From Photobacterium profundum SS9 (GTDB lineage Bacteria > Pseudomonadota > Gammaproteobacteria > Enterobacterales > Vibrionaceae), in assembly GCF_000196255.1 (NCBI RefSeq), contig NC_006370.1, forward strand, positions 1-64,000: a stretch of 64,000 bases of DNA. The letters are read 5' to 3'. The notes beneath the pieces are model-generated. The model saw only the letters and a program-made list of their open reading frames with translations. It was not told the origin of the DNA and did not search any database. Shown piece after piece: positions 39,582 to 48,262 of the stretch; position 1 is the first letter of the stretch, and each line of letters starts with the position of its first letter. Position numbers and translations under genes: made by a program.

Positions 39582-40667
39582 TTGGTTAATCAAATAACCT
39601 CCAGTCATAGTACGCTGCGCAGTAGTGATAGTACCCAAACCGATCGCATTGCGAAGCAACAGCCCGTTGCTGCTGTCGCGAAAGTTGTCGAAAAAAAAGC
39701 CAAACAAGAACAACAGCACTCGGTAAAAAGCGGTAAGAAGCGCAGCTTATTGGTGCAAACCAGCGAGGCGCACCAGCAAGCTGCGCAAGCACAAAGTGCG
39801 CAAAAAGCCCTGCAAAATGCCAATGATATGCTGGGCCAGTTACGCCAGTTAGCGCGCCGTTCGCTGAATACGCAAGAAGGTAAAAAAGATCAGCTGCAGC
39901 AGTCGCTTCATCAGTTGAAAAATAAACTGACTAAGCTTACCCGTGAAGCCAAATATGAAGGCGAGCCGGTATTGCATCATGATCTTACTCCACGCTTGAG
40001 TGGCGAACAGCACAAAGAAGAATTTTCTTTTAAAGGCATGCGCTTAAATACCCTGCGCCAACAAGATGAAGTCTTACGCTTTCAGTTTGATTCCGGTACA
40101 CCAAGTTCAGTTCGCAGCCGCATTGATAATGATGAAAACAATCATGAAATTGCCGAGAAGCTTAATAAAGCATTTGCGCCGCGCAGTATTCAGGTAGAAG
40201 TCGATAAATACGGCGATTTGGCCTTCAATGTACCCAAGGCGCAGTGGCCAGAAATCAAAAAAGGCATTTGGATGTCTGGTGGCGGGCAAATTTTACCGGC
40301 AGGCAATCCCATAAAAGCCAAGCTTGAACAGCGTGATAAAACCGCGGTCGAACCGCAAGACTTAGAGTTTGGCAAACCGCAATCAACCCGCAAGGCGCTG
40401 GCTGATATTGAACGCATGATGCAAAAAGTGCAGCAATCACTGGCACATATCACTAAGGTACAACAGCAGGTGAGCCAAGACTTAGAACGATTGGTGGCAA
40501 CCAATATGATGAAGTCTGGGGTGATAAACGACGAAGGGGTAATTGAAGCCAGCTGGCTAGTTGCGCCAAATAATGTCTCTTTGCAGCTGCTTGATAACGC
40601 AGTACCGACCTTGCTCGCTCAGGCCAATGCCTCGCGCCATAATGTGGTAGCCCTGTTGGAACCCTAG
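39582..40667 (+). CDS. lafW: Flagellin-like protein in the LafW position
   Basis: 361 residues, probably from the TTG at 39582 (GAGG five bases upstream; no ATG or GTG in frame earlier). Residues about 75-130 (NANDMLGQLRQLARRSLNTQEGKKDQLQQSLHQL and EAKYEGEPVLH) mimic the flagellin D1 segment with its QxELxxLxxE...T..NG pattern. The C-terminus does not show the standard flagellin ending. E. coli Flag-2 and related lateral clusters carry lafW, a putative hook-associated protein, between flgL and lafA, so the symbol is assigned by position and this resemblance. The N-terminal 60 residues are Lys/Gln-rich. Role unproven. Confidence 0.6.
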   Translation: MVNQITSSHSTLRSSDSTQTDRIAKQQPVAAVAKVVEKKAKQEQQHSVKSGKKRSLLVQTSEAHQQAAQAQSAQKALQNANDMLGQLRQLARRSLNTQEGKKDQLQQSLHQLKNKLTKLTREAKYEGEPVLHHDLTPRLSGEQHKEEFSFKGMRLNTLRQQDEVLRFQFDSGTPSSVRSRIDNDENNHEIAEKLNKAFAPRSIQVEVDKYGDLAFNVPKAQWPEIKKGIWMSGGGQILPAGNPIKAKLEQRDKTAVEPQDLEFGKPQSTRKALADIERMMQKVQQSLAHITKVQQQVSQDLERLVATNMMKSGVINDEGVIEASWLVAPNNVSLQLLDNAVPTLLAQANASRHNVVALLEP

Positions 40668-40723
40668 CCATTATTTACCTGACATCTACTTAACGTCCTC
40701 ACTACGACATCAGTCGTGACATA

Positions 40724-40750
40724 AAAAAGCGAGCCTCTGGTTCGCTTTTT
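40724..40750 (+). terminator. Terminator between lafW and lafA
   Basis: AAAAAGCGA (40724-40732) and TCGCTTTTT (40742-40750) form a 9-bp stem with a T-rich 3' side, followed by more Ts. It ends the flgB-to-lafW transcript. The rest of the 40668-41028 gap carries only the lafA leader and promoter. Confidence 0.8.
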
Positions 40751-40938
40751 GCTTTTTGCCTTTTAGGACTAGACAGACTGACAGACAAAAACGTCGTTAG
40801 ACAGTTGTCAGCCACTCGCCAATAAGCGCTCAGCCTTGAACCTTGGCAGTAATGTCACTCTTACTCAGGTTTATTATCAATAAAGTGAGAAAAAGTGTTT
40901 AAGCAATTAAAAAATGGGTCGCATTAAAATGATAACAA

Positions 40939-40969
40939 CAAAGCGGTAATGTCTTCATCGCCCCGATAG
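40939..40969 (+). promoter_or_regulatory. Possible sigma28 (LafS) promoter of lafA
   Basis: CCCGATAG (40962-40969) resembles the sigma28 -10 element GCCGATAA. A CAAAG lies at 40939-40943, but the spacing is about four bases too long for the E. coli consensus. LafS may accept different spacing. This is the best candidate in the gap ahead of lafA, about 60 bases before the start codon. Confidence 0.3.
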
Positions 40970-41028
40970 AGATGTTGCTTGTTAAATTAAAAATAACATT
41001 TTTATATCGAATTAAAGGAAGACTTATC

Positions 41029-42309
41029 ATGGCGATGTCCATCAATACTAACTTTGCATCAATGAATGCTCAGCGTAACCTGCAAACTACTCAGGGTTCA
41101 CTAAACGGCTCACTAGAGCGCCTATCGACTGGCCTGCGTATTAACAGTGCAAAAGATGATGCCGCGGGGATGCAGATTGCTAACCGTATGACTTCTCAAG
41201 TTAACGGTCTTAAAGTAGCGCAGCGTAACGCCAACGATGGCATCTCTATGTCACAAACGGCTGAAGGCTCTCTGCAAGAGTTCACCAACATCCTGCAGCG
41301 TCAGCGTGATCTGGCGGTTCAGTCTAAAAATGGCACTAACTCAGACTCTGACCGTACTGCACTGAACAAAGAATTCCAGGCGCTGAGCAAAGAGCTGGAT
41401 CGTATCGTAGACACGACTACCTTCGGTAAAGGTGAGAAGCTGTTTGACAAGCTGAATACCGGTGTTGATTTCCAGGTGGGCGCTGATGTTGATCCAAAAG
41501 ATGGGACTAAACTGTCTCTGTCTGATGCGACGACAGTGATGACAGACGCATTGGCTGCGCTAGGCGTTACACCGTCAGCGACCGCACTGACGGATGTTAC
41601 AGCCGTTGAAACTAAGCTAGCTGCAGTATCCGCTCTTGCTGATGGTACGAAGTCGGGTGATCTTACCGCTCTTGGTGGTGATGTGGCAGTAGCTCAACAA
41701 TTCTTGGACGATATGGGGATTGAGGGAACTGTCGAAGAAGGTGGTACTCCAGGTACTAATGTAACAATCACATTAGCAACGGGTGGGAAACAAGCAGCAA
41801 CAGATCTTGAAGCACTAGCTACAACGGCTAAGACTACTACTGAGGATGCCGGTACTGGTATTAAGTTACCAGCAGTTGGAGCTGATGGCTACGATATGAG
41901 TGCAATGGCTACAGCAATGAAAGCGGCGGGCGTTTCATCTTTACCAATATCTGATCCAAACGTTATTAACGTAAAAGTAGACAGCGCATCACTAGATACG
42001 GCTGCGCTAGGCAAAATTGATACTATGGCTGGTTCTGAAACGGCAATTCAAGAAATTGATAAAATGATTGATAATGTCGGTTCAGTTCGTGCTGACCTAG
42101 GTGCAACTCAAAACCGTTTCGCTTCTACTATCAACAACCTTGGCAATATCGCAGAGAATATGTCTGTTGCTAAAGGCCGTATTATGGATGCCGATATCGC
42201 GGCAGAATCTGCCAACATGACTAAGCAAAACACCATGATGCAAGCGGGTATTACGGTGCTTTCACAAGCAAACCAGATGCCAAGTATGGTTTCTCAGCTA
42301 CTACGTTAA
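41029..42309 (+). CDS. lafA: Lateral flagellin LafA with an enlarged variable domain
   Basis: 426 residues from the ATG at 41029 ([18 protein letters not shown]), with AAGGAAG eight bases upstream. The longer frame from 40972 lacks a ribosome binding site. Conserved D0/D1 regions are [23 protein letters not shown] at the N-terminus and [32 protein letters not shown] at the C-terminus (both shown in part). Residues about 150-345 are Ala/Thr/Gly-rich and variable; typical LafA is about 284 residues. It is the only complete flagellin gene in the window. Likely LafS-dependent. Confidence 0.94.
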   Translation: MAMSINTNFASMNAQRNLQTTQGSLNGSLERLSTGLRINSAKDDAAGMQIANRMTSQVNGLKVAQRNANDGISMSQTAEGSLQEFTNILQRQRDLAVQSKNGTNSDSDRTALNKEFQALSKELDRIVDTTTFGKGEKLFDKLNTGVDFQVGADVDPKDGTKLSLSDATTVMTDALAALGVTPSATALTDVTAVETKLAAVSALADGTKSGDLTALGGDVAVAQQFLDDMGIEGTVEEGGTPGTNVTITLATGGKQAATDLEALATTAKTTTEDAGTGIKLPAVGADGYDMSAMATAMKAAGVSSLPISDPNVINVKVDSASLDTAALGKIDTMAGSETAIQEIDKMIDNVGSVRADLGATQNRFASTINNLGNIAENMSVAKGRIMDADIAAESANMTKQNTMMQAGITVLSQANQMPSMVSQLLR

Positions 42310-42356
42310 TTGTTGTAGTCAGCCAGTGGTAAGCATCGGTTTGCCATACCTACCAG

Positions 42357-42385
42357 AGCGGAAGTATTACTTCCGCTTTCTTTTT
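42357..42385 (+). terminator. Strong terminator after lafA
   Basis: AGCGGAAGT (42357-42365) and ACTTCCGCT (42369-42377) form a perfect 9-bp stem with a three-base loop, followed by TTCTTTTT. It gives lafA a monocistronic transcript. Confidence 0.92.
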
Positions 42386-42495
42386 ATCTGGCCTTTATAA
42401 AACCGATCACACCCTTTAAAATCAATAAATTAAATGTGGTATGTTTTTTGCTTGTTGTCGTTAACGTAATGACCTGTGCACTATATCGCGCAGCA

Positions 42496-42522
42496 TACGC
42501 TATAGGCGATTAAAGCTGATAT
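42496..42522 (+). promoter_or_regulatory. Possible sigma28 promoter ahead of fliD
   Basis: GCTGATAT (42515-42522) matches GCCGATAA at six of eight positions. The correctly spaced -35 would be TACGCTAT (42496), which matches TAAA only at TA. It is a weak candidate for LafS control of the fliD-to-lafU operon. Confidence 0.3.
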
Positions 42523-42570
42523 AGGTAAATATTCTCCTTGGCGGAGATTTAAGTTGGCGGAGAGTAAATC

Positions 42571-44121
42571 ATGTTAATGACAGGATTAGGTTCAGGTATT
42601 GATTACGAAAGTATGATTGCCGCAATTGTGGGTGCCGAGCGTGCTCCGAAAGAGAATCAGCTTGCACGCCAAGAGGGCATGAACCATGCCGAGAAGAATG
42701 CGCTGCAAGAAATTCAGTTCACCCTCAACAGCTTTCGCGACAAAGTCGAAGATCTGAATTCCAGCCGCGAGCTCCAAAAATTAAAGGCGGAGTTAAGCAA
42801 CGATGATGTGCTATCCGCGTCGGTCGACAGCAATGCGGTGCCGGGCGAATACAGCTTCGAAGTTACCCAGCTGGCGCAAACCCAGCGCGATCAGCTGTTC
42901 AAGACGAGTGAAGGAAGTACGTTCTCTAAGGGCACCATCAGCTTTGGTGCGGTCAGCATAGATATTGCGACCGTGAAAGGCGATTTGATCTCTGCTGAGG
43001 GGGGTAAGAAAACTGCTCACCACGATCAGGTTTACCAAGATATTGCTGATAAGCACGGCTTAGATGTGGTGGCCGATGCGGCGGCAATCAAAGATATTCT
43101 GGAGACATCGACCAATCCGGATTTTGACCAAGCTCGGTTGGATAGCTATACCAGCCAGCAGCAAGGCTACCAGAATACGATCGATCGTCTGACCAGTGAT
43201 GGCGTGACCGTCGAAGAGTTACAATCGGCAATCAATAGCGATCCGGCCAATGATGGCGTGAAAGCCACTCTGGTGCGCTCTGGTGACGGTATCAGCATGG
43301 TGCTGAACGGCAAAGATACCGGAGTGACGAATGCCATAGGGGCAATCACGGTGGCGATAGCGCCAGCAGATATCAAAGGTAATACCCTGGATCTTGCTTT
43401 GCCTGTGAATGGTCAGAAATCGCTGCAGACTGCCGAAGATGCCACGGTGCAGTTCGGTTCGATGACCCTGACCTCGGCCACCAACAAAATGGAAAACGTG
43501 ATCGATGGCATCACCCTAAATATCAAGGAAAAGGGAACGGTTAACGTCAAGGTCGAGCGTGATGAGGCATCGGTCAACAGCACCATCAAGTCGTTTGTTG
43601 CTGACTATAACAAGATTATCGAAACCGTTAATACCTACACCAAGTCGAGTGAAGATAAGGCCGCTGCGCTGTCGGGTGATTCTGCAACCCGCAGCATGGT
43701 TAGCCGCTTGCGAGGCGTGATTGGTGCAGAATACGGTTCTTCAACCTATAACACCCTGTCTCAGCTGGGCATTACGACTACCCGCCAGGGTACGCTGGAA
43801 ATTGACCAGAAGAAGCTGGATAAAGCACTGGAAGATGATTTCGATGCTGTTTCCAAGTTGTTTATAGGTGACGGTGTTCAGACCGGCATGATGGATAAAA
43901 TGATGGTGGTACTGGATGACTACCACAAAAATGGTGGTACCTACGATCGCCGTATTGATCAGCTGGAGTACAACAATAAGCAGATTGCAGAAGATCGTGA
44001 AAAATTAGATTCACGTATGGAAGCCAAAACGCTGTCGTTACGTGCCTATTACGCGCGAATGGACAGCCAGATAGCCCGAATGAACCAGACACAGAGCATG
44101 CTGGTCAGCATGCTGATGTAG
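42571..44121 (+). CDS. fliD: Lateral filament cap protein FliD (LafB, HAP2)
   Basis: 516 residues. The N-terminus (LMTGLGSGIDYESMIAAIVGAERAP) and the FliD_C region (STYNTLSQLGITTTRQGTLEIDQKKLDKALEDDFDAVSKLF, in part) define it. The C-terminal coiled coil has MDSQIARMNQTQSMLVSML. It caps the filament and guides flagellin folding. The central part is enlarged and diverges, as in other lateral FliDs. GGAGAG lies eight bases before the ATG. Confidence 0.93.
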   Translation: MLMTGLGSGIDYESMIAAIVGAERAPKENQLARQEGMNHAEKNALQEIQFTLNSFRDKVEDLNSSRELQKLKAELSNDDVLSASVDSNAVPGEYSFEVTQLAQTQRDQLFKTSEGSTFSKGTISFGAVSIDIATVKGDLISAEGGKKTAHHDQVYQDIADKHGLDVVADAAAIKDILETSTNPDFDQARLDSYTSQQQGYQNTIDRLTSDGVTVEELQSAINSDPANDGVKATLVRSGDGISMVLNGKDTGVTNAIGAITVAIAPADIKGNTLDLALPVNGQKSLQTAEDATVQFGSMTLTSATNKMENVIDGITLNIKEKGTVNVKVERDEASVNSTIKSFVADYNKIIETVNTYTKSSEDKAAALSGDSATRSMVSRLRGVIGAEYGSSTYNTLSQLGITTTRQGTLEIDQKKLDKALEDDFDAVSKLFIGDGVQTGMMDKMMVVLDDYHKNGGTYDRRIDQLEYNNKQIAEDREKLDSRMEAKTLSLRAYYARMDSQIARMNQTQSMLVSMLM

Positions 44122-44141
44122 CAAAGAGTGAAGCACAATAA

Positions 44142-44549
44142 ATGATGAATCAAGAAGGCCTAGGCGCCTACCAACACTCGCAAAACCATGCCCAAGCTGC
44201 GGCTGCTAGCCCGCACCGTCTGATCCAGATGTTGTTAGAAGGCCTGCTGGATAATTTAAGCCGTGCCCGTGGTTTTATGGAGCGCGGCCAGGTTGCCGAT
44301 AAAGGCATGATGATTTCAAAATGTCTCGACATTTTAAATGGCCTTAGCTCGGTCTTAGACGAAGAAAAAGGCGGCGATGTTACCGTCGAACTGTTTCGTT
44401 TATATGATTATTGTGGCAGACGCCTGTTTGAAGCCAATATCAATGATGAGCTCGAAGGGATTGATGAAGTGACCCGCTTAATTACCGATATTCTTGAAGG
44501 CTGGGTGGTTCTTAAGCCAAACCGGGTGCAGGTCGGTAATGAGTCTTGA
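44142..44549 (+). CDS. fliS: Lateral flagellin chaperone FliS (LafC)
   Basis: 135 residues. The FliS motif is AYQHSQNHAQAAAASPHRLIQMLLEGLLDNL, followed by helices ending ITDILEGWVVLKP. It prevents flagellin from polymerising in the cytoplasm. It overlaps fliT by 11 bases. Confidence 0.94.
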   Translation: MMNQEGLGAYQHSQNHAQAAAASPHRLIQMLLEGLLDNLSRARGFMERGQVADKGMMISKCLDILNGLSSVLDEEKGGDVTVELFRLYDYCGRRLFEANINDELEGIDEVTRLITDILEGWVVLKPNRVQVGNES

Positions 44550-44826
44550 ACAGCAACTTCAGGGCATTATGGGCAGTTTTGAAAAGGCCTTGGCCGAGCA
44601 AGACTGGCAAGCTCTTGGAGTGCTAGACAGCAAGTTGCAGCACGCGATTCCCAAAATTAAACAACAGCCACTGACGGTAGCCGATAAACAGCAGCTACAG
44701 CGGTTGAATATGTTGTATAGCACCATGATTGCAGCAGGGGAGCGCGAAAAAGCGCACACCCAGCAGCAGATCCAGCAGCAAGAATGCAATAAAGAAGGCG
44801 TACTTGCGTACTTGCAAAACAGTTAA
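44539..44826 (+). CDS. fliT: Lateral flagellar chaperone FliT (LafD)
   Basis: 95 residues from the ATG at 44539 (MSLEQQLQGIMGSF). An upstream reading to 44494 is inside fliS without a ribosome binding site. It is a short helical protein, Gln-rich at the end, matching the size of FliT chaperones for FliD. Identification rests mainly on position between fliS and fliK. Confidence 0.8.
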   Translation: MSLEQQLQGIMGSFEKALAEQDWQALGVLDSKLQHAIPKIKQQPLTVADKQQLQRLNMLYSTMIAAGEREKAHTQQQIQQQECNKEGVLAYLQNS

Positions 44827-44838
44827 TGAACGAGTGAC

Positions 44839-46113
44839 ATGAATATTTCAGCCACTATCACAGCGCAACAAAGCGCGACAAGCAATGTAAAAACCAGCTA
44901 TGTTGCAGAAAAAAGCGTCAGCTCAAATAAAGCGTCGTCATCGACAGCAACGTCTGATGTTAAGCCTAACGAGCTGGATGGCGACCCGGTGAGTTTTGCT
45001 CAGTTTGAGCAAAAGATCAAACAACAGCCAGAGCCTGAGCAACAAGAAAATCTCGCGCAAGCCGATGGTGAAATATTACCGACAGCCGAAGAGCTGGCAC
45101 TGCAAATCGAGCAGTTGTTAGCGCAAGTTGCCGATCCCGCTGCACAGCCACAAGCGGCGTTGTTAGAGAATGGTCAGCTAGAGAATAGTCAGTTAGCAAA
45201 TGGTCAGTTAGCAAATGGTCAGGCGGAAGCCGCTGGATCTGAAGCGTTGGCCCAGCAAGTGCTGACGGCTTCAGCGTTGGAATCAACAGCGATGCCCGTT
45301 GCTCAACCGTTATCGGCGATGAACCCATTCGGCCAAGTGTTGCCAACAGGGACAGATAAAGCGGCTCTGCTGGAAAGCGCACAGCAATTTCTGACTCAGA
45401 ACCCGGGTTCTTTTGCTCAGGCAAAAGCGGGGGACGTTTCTTTTGCGTTGGCGAAACATGCCGTGATGTCGAGAGATGGATCGCTATTGTCTGCAGATAA
45501 CCCAATGGCGATGAATGAGACTGCACTGATGGATAAGTTAGCCAGTACGCTGCTGTCTACCTCATCCGCCTCGCCATTAGCGATGAATGTGGCGAATAAT
45601 ATCAATACCAGCCATGCGCTTAACGGCCAGAGCCCGTCACAATTGGTTGCCGCTTCTTCAAGTGTCAGCCAGCAGCTGCAGGCGAGTGTAGATATTACCA
45701 AGCCCGAATGGGGGCGCGATCTTGTTGAGCAGCTTCGTTCTCGACTACAGCTGAGCAAAAGTGATCAAATTCAACATGCTCATATACGTTTAGACCCGCC
45801 TGAATTGGGGCGTTTAGATGTTAGCCTGCGCATGGATGGAGACAAAGTCTCGGTGCATTTTACCGCGGCACACCCGCAGCTACGCGAAGCATTGGCTGCT
45901 AATGCCGATCGCCTTCGGTTTGATTTTGACGGTAGCCAGATGCAGTTAACCGATGTTTCGGTTTCAAGTGGTATGTACCAACAGTCGCAACAGCAATCAG
46001 GTCAAAGTGATGAACCAGAAATCATGACTAACCAGTTTATAACTGCCAGTGAAAAAACAGATCAGAGGTCAGCAATGGCGACATCTGTTGGCCGTTATGA
46101 ATCCATGATTTAA
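44839..46113 (+). CDS. fliK: Lateral hook-length control protein FliK (LafE)
   Basis: 424 residues. A long Gln/Ala-rich N-terminal ruler is followed by the C-terminal FliK domain (LRLSKSDQIQHAHIRLDPPELGRLDVSLRMDGDKVSVHFTAAHPQLREALAANADRLR, in part), which acts on FlhB. A four-unit repeat of five residues (L-E/A-N-G/S-Q) lies at about residues 109-128. It is in the late operon between fliT and fliL. Confidence 0.92.
   Translation: MNISATITAQQSATSNVKTSYVAEKSVSSNKASSSTATSDVKPNELDGDPVSFAQFEQKIKQQPEPEQQENLAQADGEILPTAEELALQIEQLLAQVADPAAQPQAALLENGQLENSQLANGQLANGQAEAAGSEALAQQVLTASALESTAMPVAQPLSAMNPFGQVLPTGTDKAALLESAQQFLTQNPGSFAQAKAGDVSFALAKHAVMSRDGSLLSADNPMAMNETALMDKLASTLLSTSSASPLAMNVANNINTSHALNGQSPSQLVAASSSVSQQLQASVDITKPEWGRDLVEQLRSRLQLSKSDQIQHAHIRLDPPELGRLDVSLRMDGDKVSVHFTAAHPQLREALAANADRLRFDFDGSQMQLTDVSVSSGMYQQSQQQSGQSDEPEIMTNQFITASEKTDQRSAMATSVGRYESMI
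45163..45222 (+). repeat. Four tandem 15-bp repeats inside fliK
   Basis: TTAGAGAATGGTCAG (45163-45177), CTAGAGAATAGTCAG (45178-45192) and two identical TTAGCAAATGGTCAG units (45193-45222) encode LENGQ, LENSQ, LANGQ, LANGQ. Units are in frame, so copy-number change would alter ruler length in steps of five residues. Confidence 0.9.
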
Positions 46114-46133
46114 ATAAATTTAAAGGTTTTGCT

Positions 46134-46628
46134 ATGACAGCAACAAAAGAACAAGAGAAGACAAGTCAAAAAATTCCACTGATTATTGCTGCGGTCGTAT
46201 TGGTTATTGCTTTAGCGGGTGCTGGCGGCTGGTGGTATTTCCAGCAACAAGCAAAGAGCATGGTAATGGCAGTAGACGTTGAGCCACAAGTGCCAGTTGC
46301 CGCGCGGGTTAAAAAACCGGTATTCCTCGAACTGAAAAAATTTGTGGTGAGCGTACCGGGTGACGATCGTCTTCATTATTTAATGATGGAAATGTCAGTA
46401 ATGAGCTACAACCAAGATGAGCTTGATAAGCTACAAGACTTCCTGCCAGTTATTCGTAATGCGGTGGTCACGTTATTGAGTGAGCAACACTACAATGATT
46501 TCGCGCAACCGGGGGTGATGAAACCATTGCAAATCGCATTGCGCGATAAGCTACGCAGAGTCATGAATGATATGGCGAGCAGTAATGGTATCGATCAAGT
46601 GCTGATCACCAAAATGGTGATCCAGTAA
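46134..46628 (+). CDS. fliL: Lateral stator-associated protein FliL (LafF)
   Basis: 164 residues. One membrane helix (about 14-34, IPLIIAAVVLVIALAGAGGW) is followed by a periplasmic FliL domain (PVFLELKKFVVSVPGDDRLHYLMMEMSVM, and ALRDKLRRVMNDM). It forms rings around stator units and supports torque. It lies between fliK and lafS. Confidence 0.93.
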   Translation: MTATKEQEKTSQKIPLIIAAVVLVIALAGAGGWWYFQQQAKSMVMAVDVEPQVPVAARVKKPVFLELKKFVVSVPGDDRLHYLMMEMSVMSYNQDELDKLQDFLPVIRNAVVTLLSEQHYNDFAQPGVMKPLQIALRDKLRRVMNDMASSNGIDQVLITKMVIQ

Positions 46629-46639
46629 AGGAGACGGAT

Positions 46640-47395
46640 GTGCACAGTGCAGCAATGTCTTATGACGCGCAAGGGCTTCATGCTTATCAAAAAAGCCATC
46701 AGCTTGGCCAGAAGGCGCGTGAACAGCGGTTAGTGAACAAACATGCAAGCTTAGTTAAGCGTGTGGTTCGCCACCTTACCGCGCAAGTCACAACGGTGAT
46801 GTCGCTAGAAGACATGGAGCAAATCGGCCTAATGGCACTGCTCGATGTTATTCGTCGTTATTCTGATGAAAATGATGCGTCATTAGAGCGTCTGGCTGTG
46901 CAACGGATCCGCGGTGCGATTCTTGATGAATTGCGTCGTATGGATTGGCGTTCGCGACGTTCACGCCAGAAAAGCCATGAATTGCGAGATACCGAGCGGG
47001 CTTTAGGTCGTCAGCTAGGGCGTATGCCAACTGATCAAGAAGTTGCCGCTGAATTGGATATAGAGCTGGGAGATGTTAAACAACGTCGTGTTGATACCCA
47101 GGCCGAAAGCCTTACCAGTATGGATGCCTTACAAGAAGATGGTGAGCAATTCTTCGGTTTGAGTTTTCAATGTAACAGCTACGAGCGCGTGGCATTGAAA
47201 AAAGCAATGGCTCAGGCCTTAGCGCGATTATCAAAACGAGAACAAGTCATGTTGAGTTTTTACTACGAACATGAAATGAATTTAAAAGAGATCGGCTTAG
47301 TGTTTGAGTTAACCGAGGCGCGTGTTAGTCAGATCCATAAGAAAGCCCTGAAAAGTTTAAACAGTATGTTAACGGATTGGCGAGAGTCAGTTTAG
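46640..47395 (+). CDS. lafS: LafS, sigma28 for late lateral flagellar genes
   Basis: 251 residues from a GTG at 46640, six bases after AAGGAG. Region 2 has SLVKRVVRHLTAQVTTVMSLEDMEQIGLMALLDVIRRYSD (in part) and ERLAVQRIRGAILDELRRMDW; region 4 has LSKREQVMLSFYYEHEMNLKEIG and LTEARVSQIHKKAL. FliA-type sigma factor. FlgM (28830-29111) is its expected anti-sigma. It should direct lafA and the operon from fliD onward. Confidence 0.94.
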   Translation: MHSAAMSYDAQGLHAYQKSHQLGQKAREQRLVNKHASLVKRVVRHLTAQVTTVMSLEDMEQIGLMALLDVIRRYSDENDASLERLAVQRIRGAILDELRRMDWRSRRSRQKSHELRDTERALGRQLGRMPTDQEVAAELDIELGDVKQRRVDTQAESLTSMDALQEDGEQFFGLSFQCNSYERVALKKAMAQALARLSKREQVMLSFYYEHEMNLKEIGLVFELTEARVSQIHKKALKSLNSMLTDWRESV

Positions 47396-47407
47396 CGGAG
47401 TTGTCAC

Positions 47408-48256
47408 ATGCAAATTATTATTGGTTTCATTATTGTATTCGGAAGCATTGTCTATGGTTACACCCATGCATCTGGACGGTTATTAGCGCTCTGGCAGCCC
47501 GCTGAATATATTATTATTCTTGGTGCGGGCTTTGGTGCAATGGTGATCTCAAATCCTACTTATGTACTAAAAAATATCCTGACCCGACTTAAGATGATGT
47601 TTGGTAAAGGATATACCGAAGCGTATTTCAAATCCGTATTAGAGCTGATGTTTGAGTTGCTCGAAATCATCCGTAAAGACGGTATAAAAAAGCTCGATGA
47701 TCATATTGAGAATCCACAAAACAGTAGCATCTTTAATAAATACCCGGAAGCGACGCGTTCTAATGTGTTGGTCAGTTTTATTACCGATAATTTACGCATG
47801 ATGGCAATGAGTAAAATGAACCATCATGATCTGGAAGCGGTATTAGAGTTAGAGCTGCATGCCTTAGAAGACGATTTAATGCGCCCTTCGAAAGCTTTGG
47901 GTAAAGTGGGGGAGGCAATGCCGGGTTTTGGTATTGTTGCTGCGGTACTCGGTATTGTCGTGACCATGCAAAGTATTGGTGGTGACTTAGCCTTAATCGG
48001 GGTAAAAGTAGCTGCCGCTTTGGTGGGTACATTTTTCGGTATTTTAATGTGTTATGCGGTTTTTGAACCCATAGCTGCGAGCATTGCTAACCAAGTAAAA
48101 AAAGAAATGATGGCAATGCATATGGTGTCTGCAATTTTGGTTTCACAGGCACAAGGAAAGCCAACATTATTGGCTTTAGATGCTGGTAGAAAAGTATTGC
48201 ATAGCGAATTTAAACCCTCTTTTGCGACGATGGAAAACTGGATGACAGGGCAATAG
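47408..48256 (+). CDS. lafT: LafT, lateral stator protein (MotA type)
   Basis: 282 residues with four predicted membrane segments. It has the MotA signature GKVGEAMPGFGIVAAVLGIVVTMQSIGGD and a cytoplasmic loop between helices 2 and 3 that contacts FliG. With LafU it forms the ion-conducting stator. It overlaps none of its neighbours and starts 13 bases after lafS. Confidence 0.95.
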   Translation: MQIIIGFIIVFGSIVYGYTHASGRLLALWQPAEYIIILGAGFGAMVISNPTYVLKNILTRLKMMFGKGYTEAYFKSVLELMFELLEIIRKDGIKKLDDHIENPQNSSIFNKYPEATRSNVLVSFITDNLRMMAMSKMNHHDLEAVLELELHALEDDLMRPSKALGKVGEAMPGFGIVAAVLGIVVTMQSIGGDLALIGVKVAAALVGTFFGILMCYAVFEPIAASIANQVKKEMMAMHMVSAILVSQAQGKPTLLALDAGRKVLHSEFKPSFATMENWMTGQ

Positions 48257-48262
48257 TCAATC

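Noticed and set aside
45017..45526. 169-residue minus-strand open frame inside fliK
   Set aside because: The low-complexity plus-strand codons of fliK leave the reverse frame open; no protein family or start signal.
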